NCBI GenBank assembly: GCA_928212115.1
Contig: CAKMRJ010005745.1
Span: 68,280,474 to 68,344,473, forward strand
Reading direction: 5' to 3'
Length of the DNA stretch: 64,000 nucleotides
Source: Lactuca virosa
Taxonomy: Eukaryota; Streptophyta; Magnoliopsida; Asterales; Asteraceae
This document shows positions 13,778 through 25,108 of this stretch, piece after piece; position 1 is the first letter of the stretch, and each line of letters begins with the position of its first letter. The position numbers and the translations under genes are program-made. The notes under the pieces are model-generated. The model worked only from the letters and a program-made list of their open reading frames with translations, searched no databases and was not told the DNA's origin.

Positions 13778-14972
13778 GCTTTACAGAAACGAGCAGTGTG
13801 CCCCTTCCTGTCGCAGTTGTTACAGTGCATCTCCCTACAAGCACCATTGTGGTGAAAGTTGCACTTGTTGCACTTGGTAGGGTTCCAGTCATATGGGCTT
13901 CGGTGGTGCTGGAGAGGTTAGCAGTACGAAAAAAAAATGGCAGCATAGACAGCAACAGTTTGTTGCTTCTTAGCGGGGTCTTGTGCTGGTTGGCTCTTCT
14001 TTTGTTCCAAACTTCCTTTTGTTGTTTACCCCTTTTGATTGATCAGTGGTGGTTCGCTTATAGTGCCTTGGTGGCTCTATGGTCGCTAAGTTGGTGTGCC
14101 AATTCTTTGGCACTTGCAAAAGTAGTGGGTTTCGAGGCTTAGTACTGCTATGGAATCGGGATGGTTAGTCCCCAGAGGTAGCGTTCCACCTTCTTCTTCT
14201 TCTGGAGTGGACCATTGCTGGGCAGAGGAGGGCCAATTCATTGAATCGGGTGGTGTAGGTTTCAAGGTCGGAGCCCGTCATCCTGAGGTTCCAAAGTTCT
14301 TGTTCCCAGCTTTTGAATTTCGCCTCTCGGGCAGTAACTCTTCATCATCAAGGTTTTTAGTTCTGCCCAGGTTATGGAGCTAGCCACTTCGAGAGTAAGT
14401 GAACTAAATTGGCAGTTCCACAAGTAAGGGCCCGACCGATGAATGTGAGCTACGAACTTTAACTTTGTTCGCTTCGGGCAAGAGCACACTTGAAAGACTT
14501 TCGGTCCTTTCAAACCATTTGCATTAAAGCGATGACTCCCCCGCTCCCATTGAAACTGTCGGTTTGCCATTGGTGAAGTTTTGTAAGAACACTCTCTTGT
14601 GCGCACCCATCTGTCGCCCTGGTTAGAGGGTGTAACACTGGCCCAGATCCACCTCATTAGAGAACAATTTGGGACCACGGCTGCCGTACTGCTGCTGCTA
14701 TTGTAAGCTTGGAGTATTGTTGGATCACATTGTGGAAGCGGCGGCAGAGGTGTTGGTGATGGTGGTGGAGGTGTCCGTGATGGTGATGGTGATGGTTGTT
14801 GAGTGTCGGTGATGGTGATGGTGGTGTTGGTAGTGGTGGTGGAGTGTCGGTGATGGTGAGGGAGGTGTTGGTAGTGGTAGTGGAAGTGTCGGTGATGGTG
14901 ATGGTGGTGTTGGTAGTGGTAGTGGGGGTGGTGCGTGCTGCTAGATAGTCTAGTCTCCTTCCTTGGCGGCAT
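13778..14972 (-). pseudogene. gypsy-1 Ty3/gypsy gag with zinc knuckle
   Basis: Minus strand, start codon at 14970-14972 (MPPRKETRL). The first residues match the gag of gypsy-3 at 34376. Recognisable pieces follow: a low-complexity His/Thr/Pro segment, a segment like [11 protein letters not shown] of gypsy-3, a gag core containing 'KVFQVCSCP' and 'HIHRSGPY', and near 13780-13870 a CCHC zinc knuckle of the same type as gypsy-3 (C-x2-C-x4-H-x4-C preceded by a second Cys/His cluster). Gag would form the virus-like particle that packages the element RNA. No frame stays open throughout, so the copy is broken as it stands, though part of the damage may be sequencing error. Protease and pol lie left of the contig start and are not seen. 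The leader and LTR of the same element lie to the right. Confidence 0.75.
14749..14935. repeat. GGTGNTGGT-type minisatellite inside gypsy-1 gag
   Basis: A degenerate array of GGT/GAT/GTT/AGT triplets, with higher-order units containing GTGTCGGTGATGGTGATGG, occupies the place where gypsy-3 gag has a short polyproline run. It can be read as His-, Thr- or Pro-rich in different frames. The left copy (about 572-760) has a different unit arrangement. Confidence 0.8.
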
Positions 14973-15895
14973 GGTTCTGTCATTAAGTTGTAACCAATGT
15001 TTTTAGTAAAAGTATATTTATAGGAAATATTTTATACATAAAGTATATTATTACGTTGTTTTCCGGTATGTTTACGATACATACGATTTTATACTTTTAA
15101 TTGACCCAATACATTGGGTTATGAGGTAAAATGAAAGTATAAAATATTTTATTGAGTTTTCCTTGTCCAAGTATATGACCGTTGTAAAAGTTTCACACAT
15201 ACTAATTTAGTCGGGACATAATTAATATATTATGTTTTAAAAAGATCTTTATCGGTTACTTCATTAGTTGTAAAGTGCATACCCGTCATATGTGATTAGA
15301 TATAATAGTCCTTCGAATAGATGACCCTAACTCCAAGACCACAACCAACAAGGACAGGGAGTGAAACAAAGATACATAAATTCTAAGTCTATAGCATCTT
15401 AGTTACATATGACCTTAGCGCATCCACTTAGCTATTGATCTATAAATAAAGACCTATTTAATTCTCAGATAATTTATTATAGTAACACAAAATACTCCTA
15501 TAGTATTTGTAAATGTTTAGTTTTGAGTTCTTAAAGTATCCTTTGTAGTGTGTTATTAGGTTTGTTAGATTTGTTGCCCATCCTGACCATCCCCGGTATA
15601 TGCAAGTCAATTCCCGGACAGATATAGTTGATCAGGCTATATCTGTCCCAGATTTAATCCACATATACTAAGGCATACTCAAAATGTTCAACTCTTCTTC
15701 TTTTGCTTTATGTTTTCGCTAGTTATGATACCATGCGAGCATGTAATGTATGTATGTATACTTTAATCAAGAAAATCATTTATTTTCTAAGAGTATATTT
15801 ATTTGAAAATGCACAAATCAGAGACTATTAGTCCCAATTGTGTTTATAGTTGTATATCTTATGTGGTTTGATATACTTAATTGACTATAAACTGT
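14973..15895 (-). other. gypsy-1 untranslated leader between primer site and gag
   Basis: About 0.92 kb of AT-rich DNA with no supported coding sequence. It lies between the gag start and the primer-binding site, the expected place for a packaging leader. No counterpart of the extra upstream ORF seen in gypsy-3 is visible here. The left copy is at about 801-1735. Confidence 0.65.
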
Positions 15896-15907
15896 GCTCT
15901 GATACCA
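15896..15907 (-). other. gypsy-1 primer-binding site (tRNA-iMet)
   Basis: GCTCTGATACCA on the plus strand is TGGTATCAGAGC in element sense, complementary to the 3' end of plant initiator tRNA-Met. It lies 3 bp from the LTR end, as expected. The left copy is at about 1736-1747. Confidence 0.9.
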
Positions 15908-15910
15908 ATC

Positions 15911-18779
15911 TGTCACAACCCCCCAAACCAAGGATGGCGGGAAACGTCCAGGGGTGGAGGACTTCATTTATAGTATCATAACAACAATTGTAATAGTAAT
16001 TGAAGCACACACAACCAATATATATATAATTGAAAAAGTTACATCATTGTATGAATTACATGTTTACGAATCATTACAATATGTGACAAAATATGAAATA
16101 GTAGACGCTTAGCGCCCCATCCTCAAAGCACACTTGGTTACCTGTTTAATGATTTCCTGAGAATACAAGTTGTTTTGAAAAGAGTGTCAACACAAAGGTT
16201 GGATGAGTTCATAAGCTTTTGTTGGTTGTTTATTAAAAGCCTTTCGTTTGTAAAAGTAGTATTTGTTTTAGAAAATCCATATTTTCCTTAAAATGTATAT
16301 GTAGTCTTAAATTCAAAGACCGAAATATATAAGTAACTTTTCTTACTTATAATAAATAATGTAAGTTTAAATCGACATAAACTCGTTTAATTTTAATGAA
16401 GTTCCCGTAAATTCCAATATTTATTAATACTTTGTGTGAGTTTATTATAACCATGCTATGACCAAGGTTGCCTAAAACGACGTCTTCGGGCGTCGGAAAT
16501 GTTATGACATTTGTCACCCCAGTCCTATCGGTCTAACTGTTGCATGCAGTTTAGGTGTGGGTTTGTCAAACCCAATATAGATCTATACACAACTATCACG
16601 CTCTCCCTCAAGGAGACTCTGGTTACAATACAGGACTTAATGGTAATTGAAGTAAATGTCTCACAAAGTCATTAACGGAATTACGTGTTATGAAAACTTG
16701 GTACCGTATGGCCGTACCTTGCTTAAATGAAAATATCCTTTTTATAAATGTACCCTTTTTAAATGTATGTGTTATGTAATGTATCATAAACTATACCTAT
16801 TATAGTTTATCAACCATGGATAGTACGTAGTAATGTATGCAAACTATATTCAAAATAGTTTATTAAATGTTTGAATGTATCGGTTGTACTTTGATTATAA
16901 TCACTTGTTCTTTATATTTTATATGTCCAAATCCATTTGTAAACTGATGTGTGTCTAAATATTAAGAAAAAATGTCATATATTGTAATAACATATAATCA
17001 CATAAAGATATACACCTTGCTCAACATGTTACAAGGTGAAATGAAATTGACAGCAACTTTTTGTTGTATACAGTTTCTGTTACTGTTATTAGAAAATTTA
17101 TAGAAAAATCATCAAAGCTCCAAATCCAAATCCACAAATTGTGAGAGTTTGGAATATGAGTCTAGTTTGTTCATAAATTTTATCATGATTTTTAGTGATC
17201 TCTAACAGAGGTCAAAATGTCCATAATCACAGACTGGTCCGGGTTTGCCTCTGAAATGATAGGCAGTTTTGTAAAAATCACCATAAGTTGAATAAAAATC
17301 ACATGGAGATGTGCAAGTAGCCATTGTAAAGCTAAGAGTTTGAAAACTAAAATATTTAAGTTGACCAAAACAGTCCGGGATCGAAGTTCATCTTTTATGA
17401 TGTAATCTGATAGAAAAAGTTTAATTGTGTTCTTGATGATTTTACTTGTATTCCCCCCTTAAACTTAAGAAAACATGTAAATGTAGGGGTATGAACTCAC
17501 CCTATGTGGTTTCAGTAGATGAAAGTGAGAGAGAGGAAGTGTTCAACCCAAGAACACTAAGAAGATGTCTTGATGATTCGAGAATCTAACATCGAATAAG
17601 ATGGAATTTGTGTAAGATATCAATAATTTGAGTTGAATGGAGTGTAATAATTATATGAATGATGAAGATACTTACTAATTGAAGAAAGAAATCCCTGAAG
17701 AAAGCCTTGAAGTTCTTGAAGTTGAGAGAAAGATGAGAGAATTTTGGAGAGTGTCCTTTTGCTAAGTGTAGAATGAAAGAACTTTATGGAGAATGAGGAG
17801 AGAGGATCAATCCTCCAGCTCTTAGAACGTGGGAAGAACTGGAGATTGGGTGTAAAGGTCCACTAAGGTGACAAGGAGTAGTGGGAAAGAGTGGCTGATC
17901 ATGGAGTGAGGTGGTGGTGGTTTGCTTTTGCCATAAATTAAGGAAAAGCAAATATTCCCTCAATAATTAGTTCAACCACTAATTCTTTTAATATATTTTA
18001 TAAAAGCCCTGGGGATTTATATATTTTGGGGCCTTAGTTTATAAAATAAAGTTTGGGTGAAAATCCCAGGTTAAAATAATGAAAAACGGAGTTAAAACGA
18101 AGTCGTAGTTGAAAAACCGGTAAAAAGGGGCCGTCTGCGAGACCTCTCGCAAGGGCTGTCTGAGAGGCTTCTCATGCGAGGCTTCTGTCCTGAGAGGCTT
18201 CTAATGAGAGGCTTCTCATGAGAGGCTTTGGTCCTGAGAGGCTTCGGTCCTGAGAGGCTTCTCATGAGAGTTTTCGCTTCTAATAGGAGGGTTTTGGTTC
18301 CTTAAGGTTATTTTACCCGTTTTAACCCCGTTTCAAGTGGTTTTTGACCCGGTTAAGGGTCGGGATGGCCCGAATGATTACAAAAAGTTAAAGTAACTTT
18401 TGAGAGAGATTTGGGAGAGATTTCAAATAGAAAGAGGTAGAGTGAAAACGATTTAGAGAGGTTTCGTTTGTGATTAATTTGAGTGTCCGGCTTCACAACG
18501 CAAGGTTCGTAAACCCCGTTAAACCGTGTTTTAGTGTCGTACACACTCCCGATGAGTGTGCAATAATGTTTTATCGTTTTGGTTCAGTGTTTACTGCATT
18601 TGAGACTTAGGAAATTCAACACACGAACTTTCCAAATGATGTTTCTCTCATTAAAATATTGCATTGTACAGTAATTACATAGTGTAAACCCTAATATACA
18701 AGGGTTAATTGAATTGATTGGTTTTGACTTGTTGACTTTGTTTGACTTTGACTTGACTCAATTTTTAACGGTTGTCACA
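15911..18779 (-). mobile_element. gypsy-1 5' LTR (2.87 kb, minus strand)
   Basis: Bounded by TGTCACA at 15911 and TGTCACA at 18773-18779, that is TGTGACA...TGTGACA in element sense. The element-sense 3' end resembles the ends of the gypsy-3 LTR and the solo LTR (GACGT...CCGCC...GGTTTGGGG then TGTGACA), so these are related families. It contains a GAGAGGCTTCTCATG array (about 18130-18275), AT-rich TATA-like DNA downstream of it in element sense, and a GGTGAGTTCATACCCC box (minus strand, 17483-17501). The LTR cuts into copia-3 internal DNA at 18780. The partner LTR is outside the window. Confidence 0.85.
18130..18275. repeat. GAGAGGCTTCTCATG tandem array in gypsy-1 LTR
   Basis: About eight imperfect units of 14-20 bp built from GAGAGGCTTC, TCATGAGAGGC and GGTCCTGAGAGGC. 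CTCATGAG is itself a palindrome. In element sense the array lies upstream of the TATA-like stretch, the position of an LTR enhancer. The left copy is at about 3970-4120. Confidence 0.8.
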
Positions 18780-19975
18780 CTTTGTGCATAATCATTACAA
18801 GAGGACCACTGCATATAAGTTTAGAATCTAACAGATTTAAGTAAATGCCAGGAATCTGGGATTCGTGCATTTGCAATATGGATTTGGAATTGTGAAATGA
18901 GAATCATTCGAAGTATGTTCAATCGATCTATTTCACAGAGTAAAAGATCATAGACAAACTTAGTGTGCATACTTGATGTATTGCATAACAAATGTTTAGA
19001 CAAACATAGTGTGCATACTTGGAGTATGCATGACTAGTGTTTAGAAAAACATAGTGTACATGCTCGGAGCATGGGACAGGTATTGTTTTAATTCAAGTAT
19101 AAAGTTGATAGGATGAAACCGTATACAATGAATAATGTGTAATCAATATGGTGATAAATAAAAGGTGTTTTTTATTTATATTCATTAGTTCTGAGACCAT
19201 AGTTGATTCGATTATTCTTGTGTTTCACTTTGCATGTTTTGACTGCAGAATAACTAAGTCGCTCTTCCTGAATGACTAAGTTATTCAAACCATCCACAGT
19301 TGGTCATATGTTGGAAGTAGATATGAATCAAGACTGTCATGGGGTGGATTGTAGAGGTCTAAGATGTTGGACAAAGTGGTGCTACAACACTCATGGGTGC
19401 TCATAAGTTCTGAGTATTGGATTCAACCCACGCTCACTGGTATCACTTCATGGAATTTTATCTCGAGTGATCGTGAGATGGTAATATCATATAAGTCTTC
19501 AAACCTAGAGATATCACTTGTTGCCTATGAATTGGTTATACATTGATCGTACGAAACCGCATTGGTAACTTGATGTTATAAAACGTGCCTTTGTGTATGA
19601 TTCAATAAGTAGTAGAATAAGCATATTAGTCAAAGTTTATCTGTTCTTCTTGGATTAGAAGCGATATTTGGGCCCCACGATGATTTTGTTTTGACCTATG
19701 TACCGGGCCCGGTCAGAACTAAGTTGATCTGTTCACTTAAGTTCTATGTCAAACAAATCGGAAATCGGGAAACAAACTGCTGGACAATAAGTAAGACATT
19801 GTTCCATGTATTTTTCCGGCTGATATCTAGAACAGAGGATTATATGATCACTTATCTTAAATGGAGTATCATCATCATCTCAGTTCCACGAGACCTTGAA
19901 AAGAGCTATGATTGTTGGTCGGTTCCTGAAGTCATACTTACAGTTATAGTTATTAGACTTATCTAAGTGGGAGAC
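18780..19975 (+). mobile_element. copia-3 3' internal non-coding region
   Basis: This stretch has no supported gene. It matches the 3' internal part of copia-1 (44580-44757 and 46027-46914) in patches, for example the TTTGGAATTGTGAAATGAG segment and the CATAGTGTACATGC...GGAGCATGGGA segment. It ends in a polypurine tract (TAAGTGGGAGAC) directly before the LTR. The gypsy-1 LTR interrupts it on the left. The left copy is 4621-5809. Confidence 0.7.
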
Positions 19976-20681
19976 TGTTGGATTATGTGTCTAAGTTCAT
20001 AACTATTTCTGGGGTGTACTTGACCCGACCCGGCATGGTCCATTTGGGTTGCATGGCATCATGCATTTGGATAAACTAAAATGAGAGAAATAACACTTAT
20101 GGTTTATTAATATATTATAAGTTCTAATATATTAATAATATTATTTAATTCGTATTGATCAAGAATTAATCTTGAATTAATTAAGTGATCAAAAGGCTCC
20201 ATGGATTATCAAGTTGGGTTAAACCCATTGGATGCTCCATGGGAGTTACAAACCCATGGGTCATGGAAATGAAGAGTCATGTCACATTAGGGTTTACATG
20301 GTGTAACCCTATATGTGACACACTATATAAGGATCAACATGTTCACCAAAATCGGCACCTAAGTAAGAGTGAGAGAGCATAGCCGATTTCTAAGTATGTG
20401 ACATTTCTCTCAAAGTTTATTCCAAGTGCATTTAGTGTTATGTGAGACATTTGAGGCATCACACTTGGGGTGCTAGGCTCTCAAGGTTTTTCAAGGAATC
20501 AAATAACTACAAGGTATCTATTTCTAGTTATCTTTTATGATTTAAAGTTCCCCATGTATGCTAGATTGGATTAAGAACCTTGGAAATCATATTTTGCATG
20601 TATTTTAGACAAACATAGATCCAAGGTTTTTCTAGGGTTGCATGTACACTTAGGAGTGTTAGAATTGCTCAAAACCCAACA
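19976..20681 (+). mobile_element. copia-3 3' LTR
   Basis: Starts TGTTGGATTATGTGTCTAAG and ends CAAAACCCAACA (TG...CA), 706 bp. It is related to the copia-1 LTRs at 26771-27539 and 46915-47667 in its first 100 bp, in the AATTAATCTTGAATTAATTAAGTGATCAAAAG region and at its end. A polypurine tract lies just before it. Directly after it, minus-strand gypsy-2 coding sequence begins, so copia-3 inserted into gypsy-2. Confidence 0.85.
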
Positions 20682-22460
20682 ATGACGCCATAGCAATCGG
20701 GGCCGTACCGGGGACCAAATCGATCCTAAACTCCACCTGCCTCTCAGGAGGCACACTGGGTAATTCCTCCAGAAACACATCAGGGTTCTCACGAACTCTA
20801 GGCACATTCGAAACTAAAACTTCCTTCTCGAACCGAGTGTCAACCATATATACGAGATAACCCAGACACCCATGCTTTTGATACTGACGAGCCTTACCAG
20901 CAGAATAGAAGGTTGATCCAATCATGGTACCCTCTCCATAAATAACCAATTCTCCCCCACTTGGGGTTCAAAATACTACTAGCTGCCTGTCGCAGTCAAT
21001 CATCGCACCAAACCTACTTAGCCAGTCCATCCGTACGATTATGCATACATCCCCCATGACAATAGGGATCAGATCAATCAGGTAAGACACCACGAAAATC
21101 TCCAAGACAAAACCCTGATAAATGCTTTGATGTAGAAGCCCCGTGTTTGTTGGCGATAGAAACCCGCAATAGACACTCCAACTCTCCAAGAGTCAAATCA
21201 AAACTCCTACTAAAAGATTGAGATACAAAAGACTGACTCGCACCCGATTCAAAAAGCACAAGAGCAGGAAAGGAGTTCACTAAGGAGGTGCCTAGTAGAA
21301 TCATAAACATAAGCATACCGTAAAAGAACTGACAGAATAGTAAATGAGAACATACCAATAACAACGTCTGGCACTGCCCTGGCCTCCTCTACAGTGAGTT
21401 GGATAACACGACCCCGGGCCCTTGAGGGCTCCTCCCTAACCTGGTATCCATCTGTGATCCACAAAGTAGTCGGTGTAGGAGCTTGCGTTGGCTTTGCAGC
21501 GAGCAAGGGATAGTTGAACTTCACATGGACCACCTGATCATAGTGGTAACAAATCTTGGTGCTCGAGATTGAGGCCTGCTGGCGATAATTCCTCGCGAAG
21601 TGTCCCTCCTTGCCACATTTGTGGCATCCAAAAGAAGAAGACCGACAAATACCCTCATGGACGTTTTCGCACTTGCCACAAGTTCGGCCCCTCTATCTCG
21701 ATCTCTCGCCTCCTCACGACATTCTGAAGATCGACGAGGGTAACATAACATCGGGTGGACACAAACTATCAGATGTCGGTCTTGAGAATACTCAAGTATC
21801 ACATCATCTGATCCGGCTCTGATGCATCGAACTTACGACAAAATAAACCCTATTCGTAAGCATATTGGTAATCTCTATCACTTTCTCAGTCGTCTCTCTC
21901 AGATCTAGGTACTCCTAAGCCAATCTCTCCCTCTCCACCAAGGGAACATATCTCAAATCGAACATCTCTGAGAACTGCTCCCAGGTAACAACATCCCTCT
22001 ACTCAGAATTTTATAAACCAGTGACCAATCTCTACTAATCCTTTGTCCCTAATTGGAGAAGGTTCAAGGCACACTTGACCTTCTGGTCATCCGGGCAAGA
22101 ACATGTGAAGAAACAACCCTCCATATCAAGTAAGCACCTCATCGCCACATCGGGTCTTTGAACCCATCAAACTGTGGGGGCTTCGTATTATCGAAGTCCT
22201 GATACTAAAATGATATCTCCCCTCGAATCCCCGCAGCAGCAACAGCTACGCTAGCTGCAACTGCAGCAGCATCAGTGCGTGCAGCATAGGAATCTTCAAA
22301 AAGCTCAATCATTGTGGTCTTGATAGACCCAGAAGCTCCGGAATAGAGCTCCAGACAGCAGCAGCTACCTCGGTAGTGATCAACTCACGAATGTCATCAT
22401 CAGTCAGTCTCGACCTATCCTGCTACCAGCTCCCAATCCAAAACCTCTTGTAATCACCAT
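20682..22460 (-). pseudogene. gypsy-2 gag-protease-RT start, degenerate
   Basis: Read on the minus strand from right to left. A decayed gag lies at about 21800-22450. A zinc knuckle near 21590-21630 has the pattern C-x2-C-x4-H-x4, but the final Cys is replaced by Tyr. A retropepsin-like protease near 21240 has FESGASQSFVS, with Glu in place of the usual catalytic Asp, and is followed by the RMDWLSRFGA motif near 21020. The linker into reverse transcriptase ([20 protein letters not shown]) is at about 20700-20800. Several frameshifts separate these pieces. The reverse transcriptase body is cut off by the copia-3 LTR at 20681. The leader, primer site and LTR lie to the right in the expected order. 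The left copy is 6515-8260. Confidence 0.8.
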
Positions 22461-23263
22461 ACTGAAAAATAAACCAAGATATACATAAAAAAAGTCCACA
22501 ATTCATACTCCTATAATCATCAAAACAAGACTAACCCTTGGGGTTTATGACTTCCTTGCTACGCGTACGGGTCCTGTGCTTTCAGTACCACTGGCCCATA
22601 CTACCTTCCACACCTACCCGTATTTGTATCAAATGGATCATCACAAACTGCCCAAAAACGAACCCAAAACTAGAATACTCATAAACCTTATCCTCTCTCT
22701 TTCGAGAGTAGCAGATCCCTTGTCAAATGGCCTGCTACACCCACATACTCACTTATGAAACTTCCACCAACCCTGCAGCCACTCGTGCATGCTAATCATA
22801 GATAACGTTGGATCCTATAGATATTCAAATAACTGATTCTACCCTAAACCCTTAATCAGACAAAAACAGGAAATAAGGCTAGATCAACCATTCTCAGGCT
22901 ATAGAATCTTAGTTATGTACGACAATGATGCACACACTAAGCAACTACATTAATGATGTCAATTTCATCTAACACATAAGAAGTCCTACTAGGCTATCAG
23001 GCATCATAAATAAGGAAATTCTTTCATGTAATCCCGAAAGATCCCTAGCCTATCACTAGCAAGCAGTTCTATCATGATCATCAATAACTAATAACAATGT
23101 GGGTAACTTGGGGTATACTTTCTTGCTCCGTCTGATCGTACACATCTTGTCCTTCATTGGTTACTTTTGGAAACAATTTTTGAAAATAATTTTGAAAATT
23201 TTTACAGATCCTTAGTTTGAATCTGGATTCGTACGAATGCTCATCCAGATCTCTCAAAGCAGG
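22461..23263 (-). other. gypsy-2 leader
   Basis: About 0.8 kb without a supported ORF, between the gag and the primer-binding site. A plus-strand relative lies at 52026-52750. The left copy is about 8261-9080. Confidence 0.6.
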
Positions 23264-23275
23264 GCTCTGATACCA
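23264..23275 (-). other. gypsy-2 primer-binding site (tRNA-iMet)
   Basis: GCTCTGATACCA, the complement of TGGTATCAGAGC, adjacent to the LTR end at 23279. The left copy is 9081-9092. Confidence 0.9.
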
Positions 23276-23278
23276 ACA

Positions 23279-25108
23279 TGTAACATTCCAAATATCATAA
23301 TAAAATTTTTCATTTTCAATCAAGGAAACCATTGTTTTCAAACAAAACCCATAACAAAACCAAGTATAAAATACAAATATCCCTAAGATCAATATAACAT
23401 AGATCCAAAAAACATGTCATCGAAGGATGTGTATGATCACGCCTTCTCCTTGCCACAGTCATTAGAAGTACCTGAAACAATTAACTGAAACTTTAAGCCA
23501 AAGCTCAGTGAGTTCCCCCAAAGTACCACATACAACCATACAGATAACATCATGCATACATGAGCCTTTATCCTGACTGGACCACAACACCGGGCCTGCA
23601 GCCTATCTAGCCGCTCCCGAAGCCTTCAGCATGACTGGTCCATAGCACCGGGCCTACAGTCTATATGGACCGCTCTCTGGGCCTTCGGCCTCATTGGACT
23701 ACCTCACAGCCTTTAGTCTATCCGGACCGCCCTGGGTGTCTTGGCCTTCAGCACTAAGCAGGACCGCTTCAACCCAACAAACCAAAACATGTTGACATAT
23801 ACAATAACATTCAATAACCATCAACACAAATAATCATATAGATCTACCAGTCTAACACATACTCAATATATCTTAAATCCAAAATTACCAAAACACATAA
23901 TCTAGTGGGCCGGTATTGGTACCTTCAACCCATAAGTATAGGGAGGAAAACTCACCTCTCAGACATACTAGATAGTTGAACAGAAAACAGCTCCAGATAC
24001 CGGCTCTACAGGTCACCTAATTAACAAGAAATGACCACTTCTTAACCATAGCTCCAAAATACCCAAAATAACCCCAAGTCAGCATTTTGGGTAAAATTCG
24101 TGAACCGAAAAGATCTAAACCGTTTTACCCTTCCCAAAGCGTATCTTAACATTTGACCAAAGTCAAATGGTCAATGAAAGTCAACAGGTCAAAGGGTCAA
24201 AGTCAACAAATCAAACCAAAATCTTTCAGACTGATTACGCAGGGCGTACTCAGTAACTATGCCCAGCCTAGTTCATCCTTGACCATTTTACGAGTGTTGA
24301 TCGAGTATGCGCTATGTACCATCTGGTACGCCCAACGTACTCCGCAGAATTCTATCCTTCTCATTAAGAGCTTATTTCCTTCATTCCTTTTGTCCAATCC
24401 CAGATCCAAGCCCAAAATATCAATCTAAGTCATAAAGTTTCCAACTTTATTACTTTAAATGGCTAGAAGTTGCCCAATACAAAAAACATTAACTTCTTAA
24501 CTCATCCTGACAACATAACCCATGCATGAAGAAAACTAAGAACCAAGATCACAAATTTATGACTCAAGACACCTCAAAACATCCGAAAGGACAACTCATA
24601 TGGTTCAGAGCATGCCATACTCATGAACAACAAGATTATGGGGCTTAAAAGCATAGAATCTAACCACTAGCAAGAATCAAGAGAAACATTCATCAAGACC
24701 AGAGCTTTTGACCTTCAAAGGATGCTTAAGGGTGAGATACTTTTGGATCTAAGTTGCTTTTGAGCTCCCAATGTGATTTTACTTCTTTTTTCATCCTTTG
24801 AGATCACCAAAACACACACACAGAAGGTCAAAAATGATCACAAAAGGGATTAGGGTTAGCTAGGATCGAGTTGGGGGATGAAGGCTAGTGAATGAAAGGG
24901 TTTTGAGGCTATAATGAGGTTTAAATAGGGTGCAAACCTTAAATATTACGGTTTGGGTCCAAACCACGTACGCTCAGCACACATAAGGAGTACATCGCGC
25001 ATACGCGCCCAGACACACGCTTCTTGATTAAAAAGCCACATGGGACCATTTTGTATACAAACTCATAATAAGGTTCAAATGTAAAACTACATGAACTTAG
25101 GTGTTACA
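23279..25108 (-). mobile_element. gypsy-2 5' LTR (1.83 kb, minus strand)
   Basis: Element-sense ends are TGTAACACC... (at 25108) and ...GGAATGTTACA (at 23279). It contains an array of about 45-50-bp repeats (23572-23768), a GTACGC-type palindromic segment (24325-24344) and a GC-rich palindromic patch (24965-25012) just upstream, in element sense, of TATTTAA-like boxes (about 24923-24950). A related LTR fragment lies in plus orientation at 51321-52025. It adjoins copia-O pol DNA at 25109. Confidence 0.85.
23572..23768. repeat. About 50-bp tandem repeats in gypsy-2 LTR
   Basis: Four diverged units of the form CTGACTGGACC...CCGGGCCT...AGTCTAT...GGACCGC...GCCTTC(A/G)GC. The same repeat occurs in reverse complement at 51540-51770. 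The left copy is at about 9391-9575. Confidence 0.8.

Noticed and set aside
13798..14142. Plus-strand open frame of 114 codons beside the N gap
   Set aside because: It is the opposite strand of the gypsy-1 gag zinc-knuckle region; the minus strand carries the recognisable protein.
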